Origin: Volutella citrinella
Taxonomy: Eukaryota > Ascomycota > Sordariomycetes > Hypocreales > Nectriaceae
Length of the DNA stretch: 64,000 nucleotides
Assembly: GCA_034401135.1 (NCBI GenBank)
Contig: JAWZSP010000001.1
Location: 1,798,001-1,862,000 of the forward strand
Reading direction: 5' to 3'
Position numbers and translations under genes: made by a program. Below are positions 35,201 through 44,319 of this stretch, in pieces (positions within the stretch are counted from its first letter, which is position 1; each line of letters starts with the position of its first letter). The notes beneath the pieces were generated by a model. It was given only the letters and a program-made list of their open reading frames with translations, was not told the origin of the DNA and did not search any database.

Positions 35201-36421
35201 GCCGAGAGAGCCTTCCAACCGGCATATTCTCGGACAGCTATACTTGGATGTTGAAGAGTCGGAATCAGTATCTTCTGCAACTGAGTAGATGAAGGCTAAG
35301 GGGACATCGTATGCCGGGTTGGCCTTCTCAAGCTCGTCAATGGTCCTAGACCAATATGCTTTGATGTCCCTAGCAGTGATGAGAGCTGATCCCAGATCAA
35401 CAAGCATCTTCATTCGCCTTTCCCAGATGCGCTTCGAAGTAGTTTCGTGCAAGTTGTGCTGTACGCCCAGGCACTCATTCTCAGATATGATTCGGAACAT
35501 GGTTGATTTTGCGTATATTTCTTCGCATGAGCCATCAGGCTGGTCAATGAAATACCTAGATTCGTCGTCATGCTTGTTGAAGTTTTGCAGTGGTGCAGCC
35601 AACAGCTTCTCCAGACGTCCCTTTAAAATCGGCCATGTTTCTGTTGCAGGCCGTCCCAAAATGGACGGATGCTTGACTCCGCAGTATTTGGAGAATGCCT
35701 CGTTGTAAATGGTGATGTACTCGGGTCCCCAGTAAAGAGCAATGGGTCGTGAATCAGAAATAACCTGGTTGAAAGTCTGCAGCAACGATGCAGGCCAGTC
35801 TGCCATTGGCCCAAGGGATGTTGCGTTCCAGTCGAGGCTATGAATGACGTCCAGGAACGGTTCGGGATCGGAATCGAGAACAGGAACCATGAGACCCGGG
35901 TTTGGGTCTGAACGGTACATCATTGGGGTCTTGCTCTCCGACATCCTTCCAAAGGAACTAGTCGACGAGTCTCGCGCAGAAGACTGGAGATGCCTCGGGA
36001 TGGCTACGCCATCCTTTTCCCCGACCCGTACTTTGCGAGGGAGGTCAGAAGCCGCTGGCGTCTCGTTTCCGCTCATTATAACCCAGTGGCTCTGTATAAT
36101 TGTTCGTGTCCATGTAATGCCGAGATATGGGAGGGAGTGCTGAGCCCGAGGTTGGGAGTCGGTGTCGGCATCGGGCGTGGAATGGCCTGCAGCCGCCGGG
36201 GGGACGTTCGAGACCCAGAGCCAAAAGTGGGCATGCGAGGCATCTTGGGGGATTGAAGCAACGGCCTGGTCGAGCGTGGCGATGGCCTTCAAGGCCGGAT
36301 TCCTGTCCACAATGGTCGCGTCGGAGGCGCCTGGGGCGGATGCGAGGGCGACAACAAAGGTAGGTCGCGGGTCAGAGTTGGTCAGGTCGGCGAGACCAAT
36401 GGAGGGGAGGGATGACCGCAT
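32288..36421 (-). CDS. Hybrid histidine kinase with GAF-like and PAS domains
   Basis: Single-exon gene of 1377 aa from the ATG at 36421. It should autophosphorylate on His and pass phosphate to its own receiver, then through a phosphotransfer protein to response regulators. Order: N-terminal PAS-like region (about 195-320, DWNATSLGPMADWPASL), GAF-like segment (about 335-530), two PAS domains (about 560-670 and 710-830), HisKA with phospho-acceptor His864 in DMTSHEMRNPLSAI, HATPase (about 1010-1155) with N-box NLLTNALKF, G1 KDTGQGL and G2 GGSGLGLFI, and receiver (about 1208-1365) with VEDN, phospho-acceptor Asp1289 in LMDIEMP and Lys in LVKPY. No membrane segment is seen, so it is probably cytosolic. 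The signal sensed and the fungal class are not evident from sequence. Confidence 0.95.
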   Translation of the reverse strand: MRSSLPSIGLADLTNSDPRPTFVVALASAPGASDATIVDRNPALKAIATLDQAVASIPQDASHAHFWLWVSNVPPAAAGHSTPDADTDSQPRAQHSLPYLGITWTRTIIQSHWVIMSGNETPAASDLPRKVRVGEKDGVAIPRHLQSSARDSSTSSFGRMSESKTPMMYRSDPNPGLMVPVLDSDPEPFLDVIHSLDWNATSLGPMADWPASLLQTFNQVISDSRPIALYWGPEYITIYNEAFSKYCGVKHPSILGRPATETWPILKGRLEKLLAAPLQNFNKHDDESRYFIDQPDGSCEEIYAKSTMFRIISENECLGVQHNLHETTSKRIWERRMKMLVDLGSALITARDIKAYWSRTIDELEKANPAYDVPLAFIYSVAEDTDSDSSTSKYSCPRICRLEGSLGVPNNHAIAPAILNLRDSDEGLAPTFREAIQGTSPLLVQTRDGTLPQRLLDDLNWRGFGDPCQSAFILPLRPTKGEKVMGILFLGLNPRRPYDNDYRQFISLLDQKLTSLLASTVLLVEETRRRRNATDQAAYDTAMLQQRLEYQTEQANRSTQTFKAVAEFIPIGMCFADTDLNVTFANDAWYRITGHDKGPVERGALLASVLEEDKAKIRQAFREVTVTDVVTFEYRIVHNQGRQLDSMNTTGDLIKDSSASPVRHILASAKAERTSDGTILHFLTCLTDVTLQKDTAEVANRRAQEAENLKRLAEFATVGMYSMSRDGRLLSANNLFWELTGLTKVDLTEEVVKPWPKSVIEEDRPLLEKCLKTLEESGRPQNAEFRLKTPWTPEDSAGDPGLASRWVLGTFMPVKSSQGVIQSFTGCLSDVSLQKWQLEQEKLRKEEAIDSRRQQENFIDMTSHEMRNPLSAILHCTDAIIASLARVQDISENPVPLTPTIPGASPTTTQPPVVERPEEEKRLLADSIENAETIVTCAQHQKRIVDDILTMSKLDSKLLAVTPCTVDPVEIVSDALKMFEVEARRVDIELTSFVDKSYTDLKHDYLDLDPSRVKQVLINLLTNALKFTKSGKTRNVAICVKGSRLPPGADMTVVHFIPRFCDVSEEYDQPALRGRMDPVYLLFEVKDTGQGLTTQEMGSLFNKFVQASAKTHTKYGGSGLGLFISRRLTELQNGAIGVSSMPGVGSTFAFYIEAYVPSEDALNQARAAAAAAKLISRAGSAEGSDGKNSLYLRDIRLQRHQNPGGNIRLDGILIVEDNLINQQITRRGLADRGYTVDVANHGIEALEKLRKRQGATLSASKAGTPGADKSASGGGPSSHRMPINVVLMDIEMPIQDGLTCTRHIRELEQNGELFCASGGRMPIIAVTANARPEQVMEAKEAGCDDVLVKPYRIPELIEKMQVVVRRMGGLSPNSPVR

Positions 36422-39400
36422 GCCCGCTGCCTGTGGTCGGTGATACCGTGGGCAACGGCCCGGGAGGAAAGGGTTGAGAAGGTTTGGGGGCCCGGAAATT
36501 TTAGCAAGAAGGGCGGCGCGGACGAGGACTGAAGACTGTTGTCATCGTCATTGAGGCGGATGGACTCATGTGCGCGCAGTCTTCGAGAGGATCAAATAAA
36601 GCGGCCAGGCAATGACGATGCCGCCAGACGGACTGAAGGGAGTGTGAGGGCAATCAAGGTCTCTCGCTACGCCGATGATTGAAGACGCATGGTGATCGTG
36701 GGAGGGTGGGTACTGTGGTTCCTTGATTGGCAGTTGGCAGATTTGGCAGACGGTAGTGGAGGCGTACCGCGCTGGAGTTCCAGGTGCTGCTAACCTGATT
36801 AGCCCCCCATCACAGGTAGAAAAGGCGTGAGCCAACAGCGCCACATGTGGGGACAGGCAAGGGCATTGGCGCCGAAGAAGAGCTCCACCCTACCTGCTAG
36901 GAGCCTTATTACTTGTTAGACAACTCCCATCACATTGATCAATTATCACAAAGCAAGCTTGAGGCGCGCGGGCCCAGCAACCAGCTGGCGGGTGGCTTGC
37001 ACTGGCAGTCTATGCTCGAAGCTGGCCATTCGCTTGCGCGCGTCTTCATCGGCTGCGAGTTGTCGGTTGCTAAGCTCTGTCATACAAACACCCATTGCCT
37101 TCAAAAATTAAGGGTTCAGCGCTCTGGGGTCAACTCCACCCACCGGGTCGCCATCGCTCTGCGGCCTACGCGTGCGGATCGCGGCCTACAATCCGGGAAA
37201 GAGGCGCCGCCATGACCCGCCTTGGCTGCTGTGCAAGGCCCCGCAAGCTGCTATCCTGCGCCGTCTCGGTGAGGGAGGCAAGGGCGAGAGATTGTGGCGC
37301 TGGGGTGGGCGGGACTGGGAGAGGGAGTAATGTCTTTGAGGCCGTCTTTGCTCGCGTATCTGTTGGTTATCCTAGGAAAAACAACATCGATCATGGTGCA
37401 TATACCAATGATGGCATATCGGCTGAGATGCTAAGAATAATCTGGGCTAGGTAATAAGGATTCTAGCAACTGTGATCTAGTTAATATCCGCCTAGCAGCG
37501 CGATCCTGCAACCTTTTCCGAACTGGTACGCTATAGCGACGACTAGAGTGAGCTTTTAACTTCAGCCATGGCGCGGGCCGTCGTGCGAATCGGGAAGTCG
37601 TGAAGCTCCCAATGTGAGTGACCAAGGCGCTTTTCCCAAGCCTCTAAAATTTCCGCCTGCTAGTAGGAAAGTGACAGCGACTTCAGCCGTGCACATTGCT
37701 CCAAAACGCACCAGAGTATTACGAGGAGTCAGGCAGACTCGCATCCTGCGTCCACATGGCTCGGCTACAACGGAAACGCATGTGAGTGGGCTCCAACTCT
37801 TTCTTTTCTGCTCTTTCACTTTTCCTACTTTGGATGGTAGCGTGTATTTTGAGATAATTGCAACACGGGCAAGACTGTAGATTGTAGTCTGCACCCGTGT
37901 CCCAACATCTCGTTCGACACCGAATGGCGTCCTGTCTGTCTCAGCTTGGCCTCCCACGTTATTGGCCTCCCCGACAACCTCATAATATCGCTCACTGCAA
38001 TACAGACAAAGATGTCTCACGAAAACATGGCAACTTGGCTGCTCGTCAGCGGCGCCGACATGGTTCGACAATGAGGTATTCACGGAAGCCACCTCAGAGT
38101 TTTGTCCCACCACCCACTCCCTGGCATCCAGCCATCCCTTGTTAGCCAAGAACCGGCTAAGCCAGCTTGGTCGCCTGCAGTAAACCCGCTTGTTTTCAGC
38201 CAGGTCCGTCCATCTATTGTGTAGTCTGCTGGGCCAGCGCTGGTGGCGTGATATCTCGCAAAGCAGCCGCTACAGAGTCCAAGGGTCCAATTCATGTCTG
38301 ATCCTCGTGGCATGGTTCTGAGACAGGACATGCCTGAGCAGGTAGCCTTTGAAACGAGCAATGTTACTGTTGTTGCATGCCAATGAAAGGGACAGTGTAG
38401 CTACAAGCCTACAATGTGGCAGTCACGCACGCCGGGAAACCGGCGCTTCTCCTGCCGCCAAGTAGACCGTGGACATCTCAGGCTTCACAGCCAGCACCGC
38501 AAATTATACTAGCATACTATCTCAAAGCTGCATGTCGTCAGTCTTTAGTGATAGCTTGCAGAGGTTTCAGTTCGTTTTAGTTCGTCGTCGTCCAACCGGC
38601 TCGCTTCAACATCCAATCTCACCGCAAGGGTCCGTACATCTCCAATGAGGATTGCAAGGTGAGAAGAGTCAGAGTGCCTCTAGTGAAGCTTGCGGTGGGT
38701 CTCCAGTGCAATTGATGCGATTCCCGGTCGCGGCTCCAATTCCGCAAACCCGTGTCGGACCCTAGAGACGGCGAAAAAGGGGATTGTCGCATTTGCTGGC
38801 CAACTCTGATGTCAGCTTCATCCACTTAGCCTCGTCCACCCCGCGTTTGTTCTTATCCAGGCGGAGTCAATAGGACTGCACTCCACTAACGGCACAGCTG
38901 AGCGACTGCACAGAACCCTTCAAAGCTCAAGCTCAAAGGTTCCTCCGTTTTATCACAGTCGACTCCACGGCGGCCCAACTGCAAGGGATGCATTTCTCGT
39001 TGTTGGACCAACCGCCGGTCCTGCCAAGACGACTAGCAACTTGGCAAGGCGGTTGTGTCCACTTACTTGTGCCAGGAGCATCTTAGTCCGCCTGCCGTCA
39101 CTCGTTGACTGCAGTAATTACACCAAGTGTGGCGGCAGATGCATCAAGGAAATCATTGCCGGGGTGGTCACGAGGTCACATACGGAGGGAGGCAGGATCA
39201 AGAGAGCCTGTGTTGGGGGAGGCACGACCGAGCGCAAATCCAGGCCGGGTGGTCATCATTCCCAGGTGCTGTGAGCCAGGCATCTTTCGTCTCTCCATCC
39301 TCACCATCACTCCTCGATCTGTCCACCAGACCACACTTCTCATTCTACAATTCATTACTCTTAGTCTCTCGCTGTACTACTAAAGGCCCGATAACCATCA

Positions 39401-39575
39401 ACCCTTTATTTCCACTAACCATCAACCCTTTATTTCCACTGTCGCCATGGTCTGCTTCGCAAATTGCTTTTCTGCCGATATTTCTTTTCTGAACCGTGAA
39501 CCTGTCAGCCATGGAGGCCTTGGCACAACCGGCTGGACATAGTACTTCTGTCCGACCCACAGATGCTACCATGCG
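36422..39575. other. 3.1-kb stretch with no supported gene
   Basis: Contains the promoter of the histidine kinase gene and the flank of the unknown gene at 39.6 kb. A 195-codon minus frame at 37,562-38,149 starts with no ATG and has no domain. A 24-bp tandem duplication sits at 39393-39440. An ATG at 39511 opens a 38-codon frame that ends at 39627 and may be a uORF or a first exon of the next gene. Confidence 0.45.
39393..39440 (+). repeat. Perfect tandem duplication, 24 bp x 2
   Basis: Two identical adjacent 24-nt copies beginning AACCATCAACCC and ending TTTCCACT. They lie about 135-180 nt upstream of the unknown gene's presumed start, so in its promoter or leader. Confidence 0.9.
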
Positions 39576-40598
39576 ATGCATCGAAAGTACCCCTACCTTC
39601 AACCTCTCTGTGGCGATTGCGCAGTGATATTTTACGCCCGAGAGCCTCGTTGTTTATGGAGCCCTAGCAATGATGTGCCCGCTGGCATGTCGGACGCCCA
39701 AGAGGTCCATGACGATGCGATGAGACAGCAGCAACTTGTCAATGACCAACACCAGCCTGGATATGGGGACTATGGCGAAGATCATGACGTCCTCGACGAG
39801 GTTTTGAGAGAGGATCCGACATATACGCACCTGGGCGATAACTTGATCATCCACCCACGATTCGCGAGAGTATCACTCCTCCAGTTTCGCACATTTGTCG
39901 GGGGACTGGCGTACCAGCCCTGCTCCACCAATGTTGAGTTACTACAAAGCTTATTCAGTGCTTTGGAGCCTCTGGATGGGCAGTGCGACCCTCTCTTCAA
40001 GCAAGCCCGTGAATGGTCATGCCTTCATCAAAGCTACTTCTACCTGCCAAGGGATGTCAGATGGGTTCTTGCAACCGTCTACAACTTCGCAGCCGAGATG
40101 CTGCACCCTGGTAATAGCGAATCCTATCTTTGGGAAATGAGAGGACGGTTGATGTGCTAGTACAACATGGCTGACCGGTTGTTTCAACGATACAACCTCC
40201 CCTTTACGACTCCAGATCCTGACTGGTTTCAAAGCCCAGTACCAGATTCGCCACTGCTACCAAGCCTCGGCAGGAGCAGTAGCAGAGAAGGAAGCCAAGA
40301 ATCGATCAACACCACCATCCGACAACGCAATGCCCCTCAAACCCTATTGAACAAAGAAGCATTGGAATCTTTGGGAGTTGCCAACACGGGCCCATGCGTC
40401 CAAGACTGGCTTAACAAGGTACAGCACCCTCACCATGCTGAAGCCAGTTTACTCGACTTAGTTCCCGACATGAGTGGGCAATATCAAGAAGCGTACATGG
40501 ATTGGTCACAGAGCCCCCAGTCTTTATCAAGCTCCGAGGCACCAACTCCGCCGTCACCAGAATTCGTTCAACTTCATCTGTCCAAATTTTTAGACTGA
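39576..40598 (+). CDS. Hypothetical protein, one internal TAG removed by a possible intron
   Basis: I do not recognise this gene. One frame runs from ATG 39576 to the stop at 40598 but is broken by a single TAG at 40158-40160. A splice model solves this: donor GTAATA at 40111, branch GCTGAC near 40170, pyrimidine-rich acceptor CTCCAG ending at 40215. Exons 39576-40110 and 40216-40598 keep phase and give 305 aa. The donor is weak, so readthrough or a nonsense mutation remain possible. The first part is acidic and Gln-rich (DDAMRQQQLVNDQHQPGYGD) then globular-looking (LIIHPRFARVSLLQFRTFVG). The second part is rich in Ser and Pro (SRSSSREGS-like runs). No signal peptide or membrane helix. Start is uncertain: an ATG at 39511 in another frame could be a first exon. 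Confidence 0.5.
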
Positions 40599-41101
40599 TG
40601 CAGGGAGCCAGGGACAAACACAAGATTGCAAAGCTGGGAGATGGAGGCATGTCCGTGGCACACTGATCGGGACTGGGAGTCTTTTGCCCTTTTTTGGCCA
40701 ATCGCACATTGGGAATTCGGATGCAAAAGAGAGCGTATCTGCCAAGAGAAAGATAGGAGGCCCTTGCATTTCCATGAAACTTGAGAACCAGCGTGTATAG
40801 AGACAGCGTCGCATTTCTATAGTAGCATTAACACAGCCAAATGCTTTTTTCAAGATATGCTCTTCCAAAAGCCATGTAAATGATCTATTGTAGTTCTTGC
40901 ATTTCGTATTTGTACGACCCATCGGTCCGACTTTGCGCTCTAAAGCTTGTTGAAAAGCTGCATCACTCCAAGTTATTGTGTTTTCCAGCCGATTGCAGCT
41001 ACATCAGGGTAAACAAACCCCCCCTTGGAACCAAATAATGGGCACTCCATTCAACAACACTCCATTTCCGTGACGCCCAGGCCGTTTATCAGTGTCTTGC
41101 C
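40599..41101. other. Convergent 3' intergenic region
   Basis: Lies between the ends of the unknown gene (+) and the Mpv17-family gene (-). No gene seen. Confidence 0.5.
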
Positions 41102-41885
41102 TCACTGGGCTGCGACGAGGCTCATGTAGATACCCCATACGACACCGGCAAGAGCACCGATCAAGTTTCGGCCCTCAACGGTCTTGACAGCTGCAAAGTT
41201 GACGAGGCTGACAGCAGGCCAGAGCTTCCAGCCAGCGACAACGAAGGGCACGAGCTCGGCACGGGCAGCAGCCCAGACCACGTCCCAGTTGACGGCGGCG
41301 AGGTTGATGGCGCCAGGGCTGGTCAAGAAGGTGACGGCCTTGGGCAGGCTGGTGATGACGAGCGACGAGCGGACAGCAGCGCGGAAAGCGTGGGTGTAGA
41401 CGCTGAAGAGAAGCGTGTTGAGCACGGCGCCGACGGTCTGGTCAAGGACAAACTTGATGATGGTGTTGCGGACGGAGAGCGGCGGCGGCTTGGCCTTGTC
41501 GCCCGCGGATTTCTTGGACTTCGGGGGCTCTATGTGTGCTGGGAAAGTAGATTCCAGAAAGTCTTGCCTGAGCAGCTGTTATTTATCTGTGTATCCCGGG
41601 GAGGGGGGCTTGCTGTGATGAGACTCACCACATGAAGTTGGGCGGGGTGCAGATGATGTTGAAGATGAGAAACTGGAACACAGGGATCCAATTGATGACC
41701 ACCTCTGACTGTAGGGATGCAGCAATCTGAGTTAGCACGAGGAAAGACCACCCGGGGGGTTCAAAAGAGAGCATCATTGCACGCACCTCAGTTCTATACG
41801 CTGAGATGAGCTGGGCCAGCACGTTGGACAGGGCGCCGAGTCCAGCGTTCTGGATCGTGGCCATGATGACGGGAGGGTACTCCAT
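41102..41885 (-). CDS. Mpv17/PMP22 family membrane protein
   Basis: Small integral membrane protein of the Mpv17/PMP22 family, whose members sit in peroxisomal or inner mitochondrial membranes (Sym1, Wsc-unrelated PMP22). Exons on the minus strand are 41885-41787, 41708-41629 and 41567-41102, giving 214 aa. Family marks are NAGLGALSNVLAQ at the N-terminus, FKF-type VIKFVLDQTVGAVLNT-like segment (IIKFVLDQTVGAVLNTLLF), and the C-terminal hallmark W-x2-WP-x8-NF-x2-V in GWKLWPAVSLVNFAAVKTVE. About four hydrophobic segments can be seen. A Lys/Pro-rich loop (PPKSKKSAGDKAKPPP) lies after the second. The first donor is GTGCGT, but both junctions keep frame and family similarity. Peroxisomal versus mitochondrial location cannot be decided here. 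Confidence 0.88.
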
Positions 41886-42623
41886 CTTGAGCCTGAAACT
41901 ACCTTACCTGGTAGTTGGCCTGGACAGGGGGCGGCGGATGCAAGGTAGAATACCGGATACAGACGCGGGTGTCAAAAAGAGGATGAGTGAGAGAGAGGAA
42001 GCGGGCGGTGAACTTGGGTGAAGACAAGAGGCCGAGTTGTTCGTAGCGCCGCCCCAAATGAGACACTGGACGGACTGACAGGCTGTCAAGGTTGTCGGGT
42101 GGGTGGAGAACGCGCCGCGGCTGCAAATTGCGATTAGGACAGTAGCAATTGATTACTAGTAGCGGCTGGCAAGACATCGCAATTCTGGCAGACTGGACAC
42201 TTTGCCATTATTTAACCGCGCCCTCCTCACGCACTCAATCTCAGTTCAGGCCACGAGTATAGGCTCCAAGGCTCATGCAGTCTCCCGCCACAATCCAGCG
42301 GCGCAAACTCCGATCCAGCATCAGCCAACAAAGGCTCGAACAGGACAAACGAGTGGCAGCGCCAGTTCTGCATATGTCTTTCTTGTCTCCATTTGAAATT
42401 AACTCCATATCATACATACAGTCAGTGTGTCGTTGATTTATCCGTGCCCCTTTTTCCCGGGGCCCATCTATTTGCCTTCCCCAGCCCCATTTAGGTCCAT
42501 TTGGTACGTTACACCGTACCTCAGGTAATAAGTAGTGGCCAGCGCGGTGCACTGGTGGGCTTTTGTCCTATCATTCATCAATCCATTCCACAGCCCAGCT
42601 CCTCTCCCAGGTACCAATTCCGT
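41886..42623. other. Intergenic region between Mpv17-family and Yif1 genes
   Basis: Carries the promoter of the Mpv17-family gene and the 3' end of the Yif1 gene, both on minus. No gene recognised. Confidence 0.5.
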
Positions 42624-43764
42624 TTATGCCCGGGTGAGAACCCACATGAAGAAGAGCTGGACTATGTACGAGTAGAAGAAGAGGAACTGTGTGCGCTGGT
42701 TGCGCTTGGCCCGCGAATCCGTCTGCATCGGGCCGCCATTGTTGCCCGAGGTCTCGGGGAGCAGCACATACTTGAGCGATCGCAGCTGTCATTGTATCAG
42801 CTTACTGTCTAGTTGAACATCACGGCTGCCGTGTTCACTCACCAAGAAGAAGGCATTGGCCGCAAAGGCGTAGAGGAAGACGAGCCATCCGACCCAGCCG
42901 CCCGTGCCCTTTCCTCCGTTGAAAATTTCGGCGACAACAATCGTCACGATGATGCCGACAAACTTGTAGCCCGAGTAGGCAATGAGGTCAAAGAGTTGTG
43001 ACTGGCTGGAGATGCTGAGAAGGTAGCATCCCACCTTCAACGCAAAGATCTCCACGATGACGACAAAGAGGCCAATCGTGGCCGTGTATCCGAGGAGTTC
43101 GGGCTGGAACTGGCCTCGGAGGCCAGCGATAAGTGTTGAGAGGAGGATGTACGTCACGAGCGCCATGACTGCAGCCGGTTAGCTTTCCCAGTTCAGAGAG
43201 GGGCTCGAGTAGGAAGGGTTGACAAACCAGGAATGTACATGTCAGGGCTGTTGACATCTTCCCGCGGTGCGAGATACCACCCCTCCTGGCCATTTTGTCC
43301 CACCGCTTGCTTCCGCGACCATCGCTTGTGCCTCCAGGGAAAGAGGACTAGGAACAGCTTGTTGAGGACGTAGGAATTCGACACGTTGAAGTAGTGCTTG
43401 AGCGCAGACACGTTCACGTAGCGACCGAACTAGCAATCGGTTAGCACCCAAGGCCCTCCGCAATTACCGAGAAAGCTGTCCGCGTGCTCACATTTTGCTC
43501 CACGTACTCCTGGCCTTGCTTGAAGGCCGTCTGGCCGAACTGGGCGGCGACCTGCGCCGTAGGGTCATTCATGAACTGCCCGTACGCGCCAAATACATTG
43601 CCGCTGGTGCCGCCCTGCTGCTGATACGGGTTCCCCCCGTATCCCTGTTGCGATTGCGCAGAGCCGGGCGGCGGCGGCGGCGATCTTAGCTGGGGGACTG
43701 TCGAGACATGCTGAGGCACGGGGTGGTGAAGGGGGGGCGACTGCGCGTACGAAGCTCGCTGCAT
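42624..43764 (-). CDS. YIF1: Yif1 family ER-Golgi transport protein
   Basis: Multi-pass protein that partners with Yip1 and Ypt/Rab GTPases in COPII vesicle budding and ER-Golgi traffic. Exons on the minus strand are 43764-43492, 43429-43228, 43168-42843 and 42785-42624, giving 320 aa. The N-terminal cytosolic part is Pro/Gln-rich (PPPPPGSAQSQQGYGGNPYQ), followed by the Yif1 hallmark FGQTAFKQGQEYVEQNFGRY, then KHYFNVSNSYVLNKLFLVLFPW and WYLAPREDVNSPDMYIPVMA. Five hydrophobic segments follow, the last one (FLFFYSYIVQLFFMWVL) almost at the C-terminus. The ATG at 43764 is the first in frame. One donor is GTTTGT, weak, but DMYIPVMALVTY across the junction is characteristic of the family. It diverges from the SRP receptor alpha gene. 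Confidence 0.95.
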
Positions 43765-44319
43765 CGCGACGATCAACGCTCAGACGAGAGCGAGAGGGTG
43801 ATGCTGGATGTGGTCGGGCTGTTTCCGTGGGTTGAAGCGGGAGGTGTCGCGGTGGTAGAGGGGAGAAACTCGCTTAGCCAGCCTGGAGTGCGGCGGTGAT
43901 GGCGATGCTGGCTGGAGCTGCAACCTGGTGTCTGTTCAGGAAATGTGGTCGATTGGGTCTCATTGGTCGCAAGCGTCATCCCGCAGCCTGAAGCGGGACG
44001 CACGAGCCACAGCTATAGGCTCGTACTCCAACAATGCCGGTGCAGGAAGCGCCACAGCGAGCCAACATCGCCTCGAGCGCCAGCACGTGACAGCCTGCAG
44101 CCCTGGCGCGGCCACAGGCCCCTATCGATAAGGCGCTGCGGGCGGGTCGGCGACTCCGGTCAAGTCAATGGCTGTCCCGTCCAGATACAGCGACAGAGTT
44201 GGCCACACCTCTCGCAACCTCGCCTCCATCGCTTCGCCCTCTGCTCCCGCACTTTTCTCTTCCCGCCTGCTGCCTTGATCGCATAGCTGAGAATACTTGC
44301 GCGCGCTCAAGACTTCAGC
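43765..44319. promoter_or_regulatory. Divergent promoter region, Yif1 / SRP receptor alpha
   Basis: A 555-nt spacer between two divergently transcribed genes of the early secretory pathway. It must hold both promoters and may allow joint control. No specific factor site was identified with confidence. Confidence 0.5.

Noticed and set aside
37562..38149. 195-codon minus-strand open frame
   Set aside because: Starts at TTG with no ATG, has no domain, and is not joined by splice sites to other frames.
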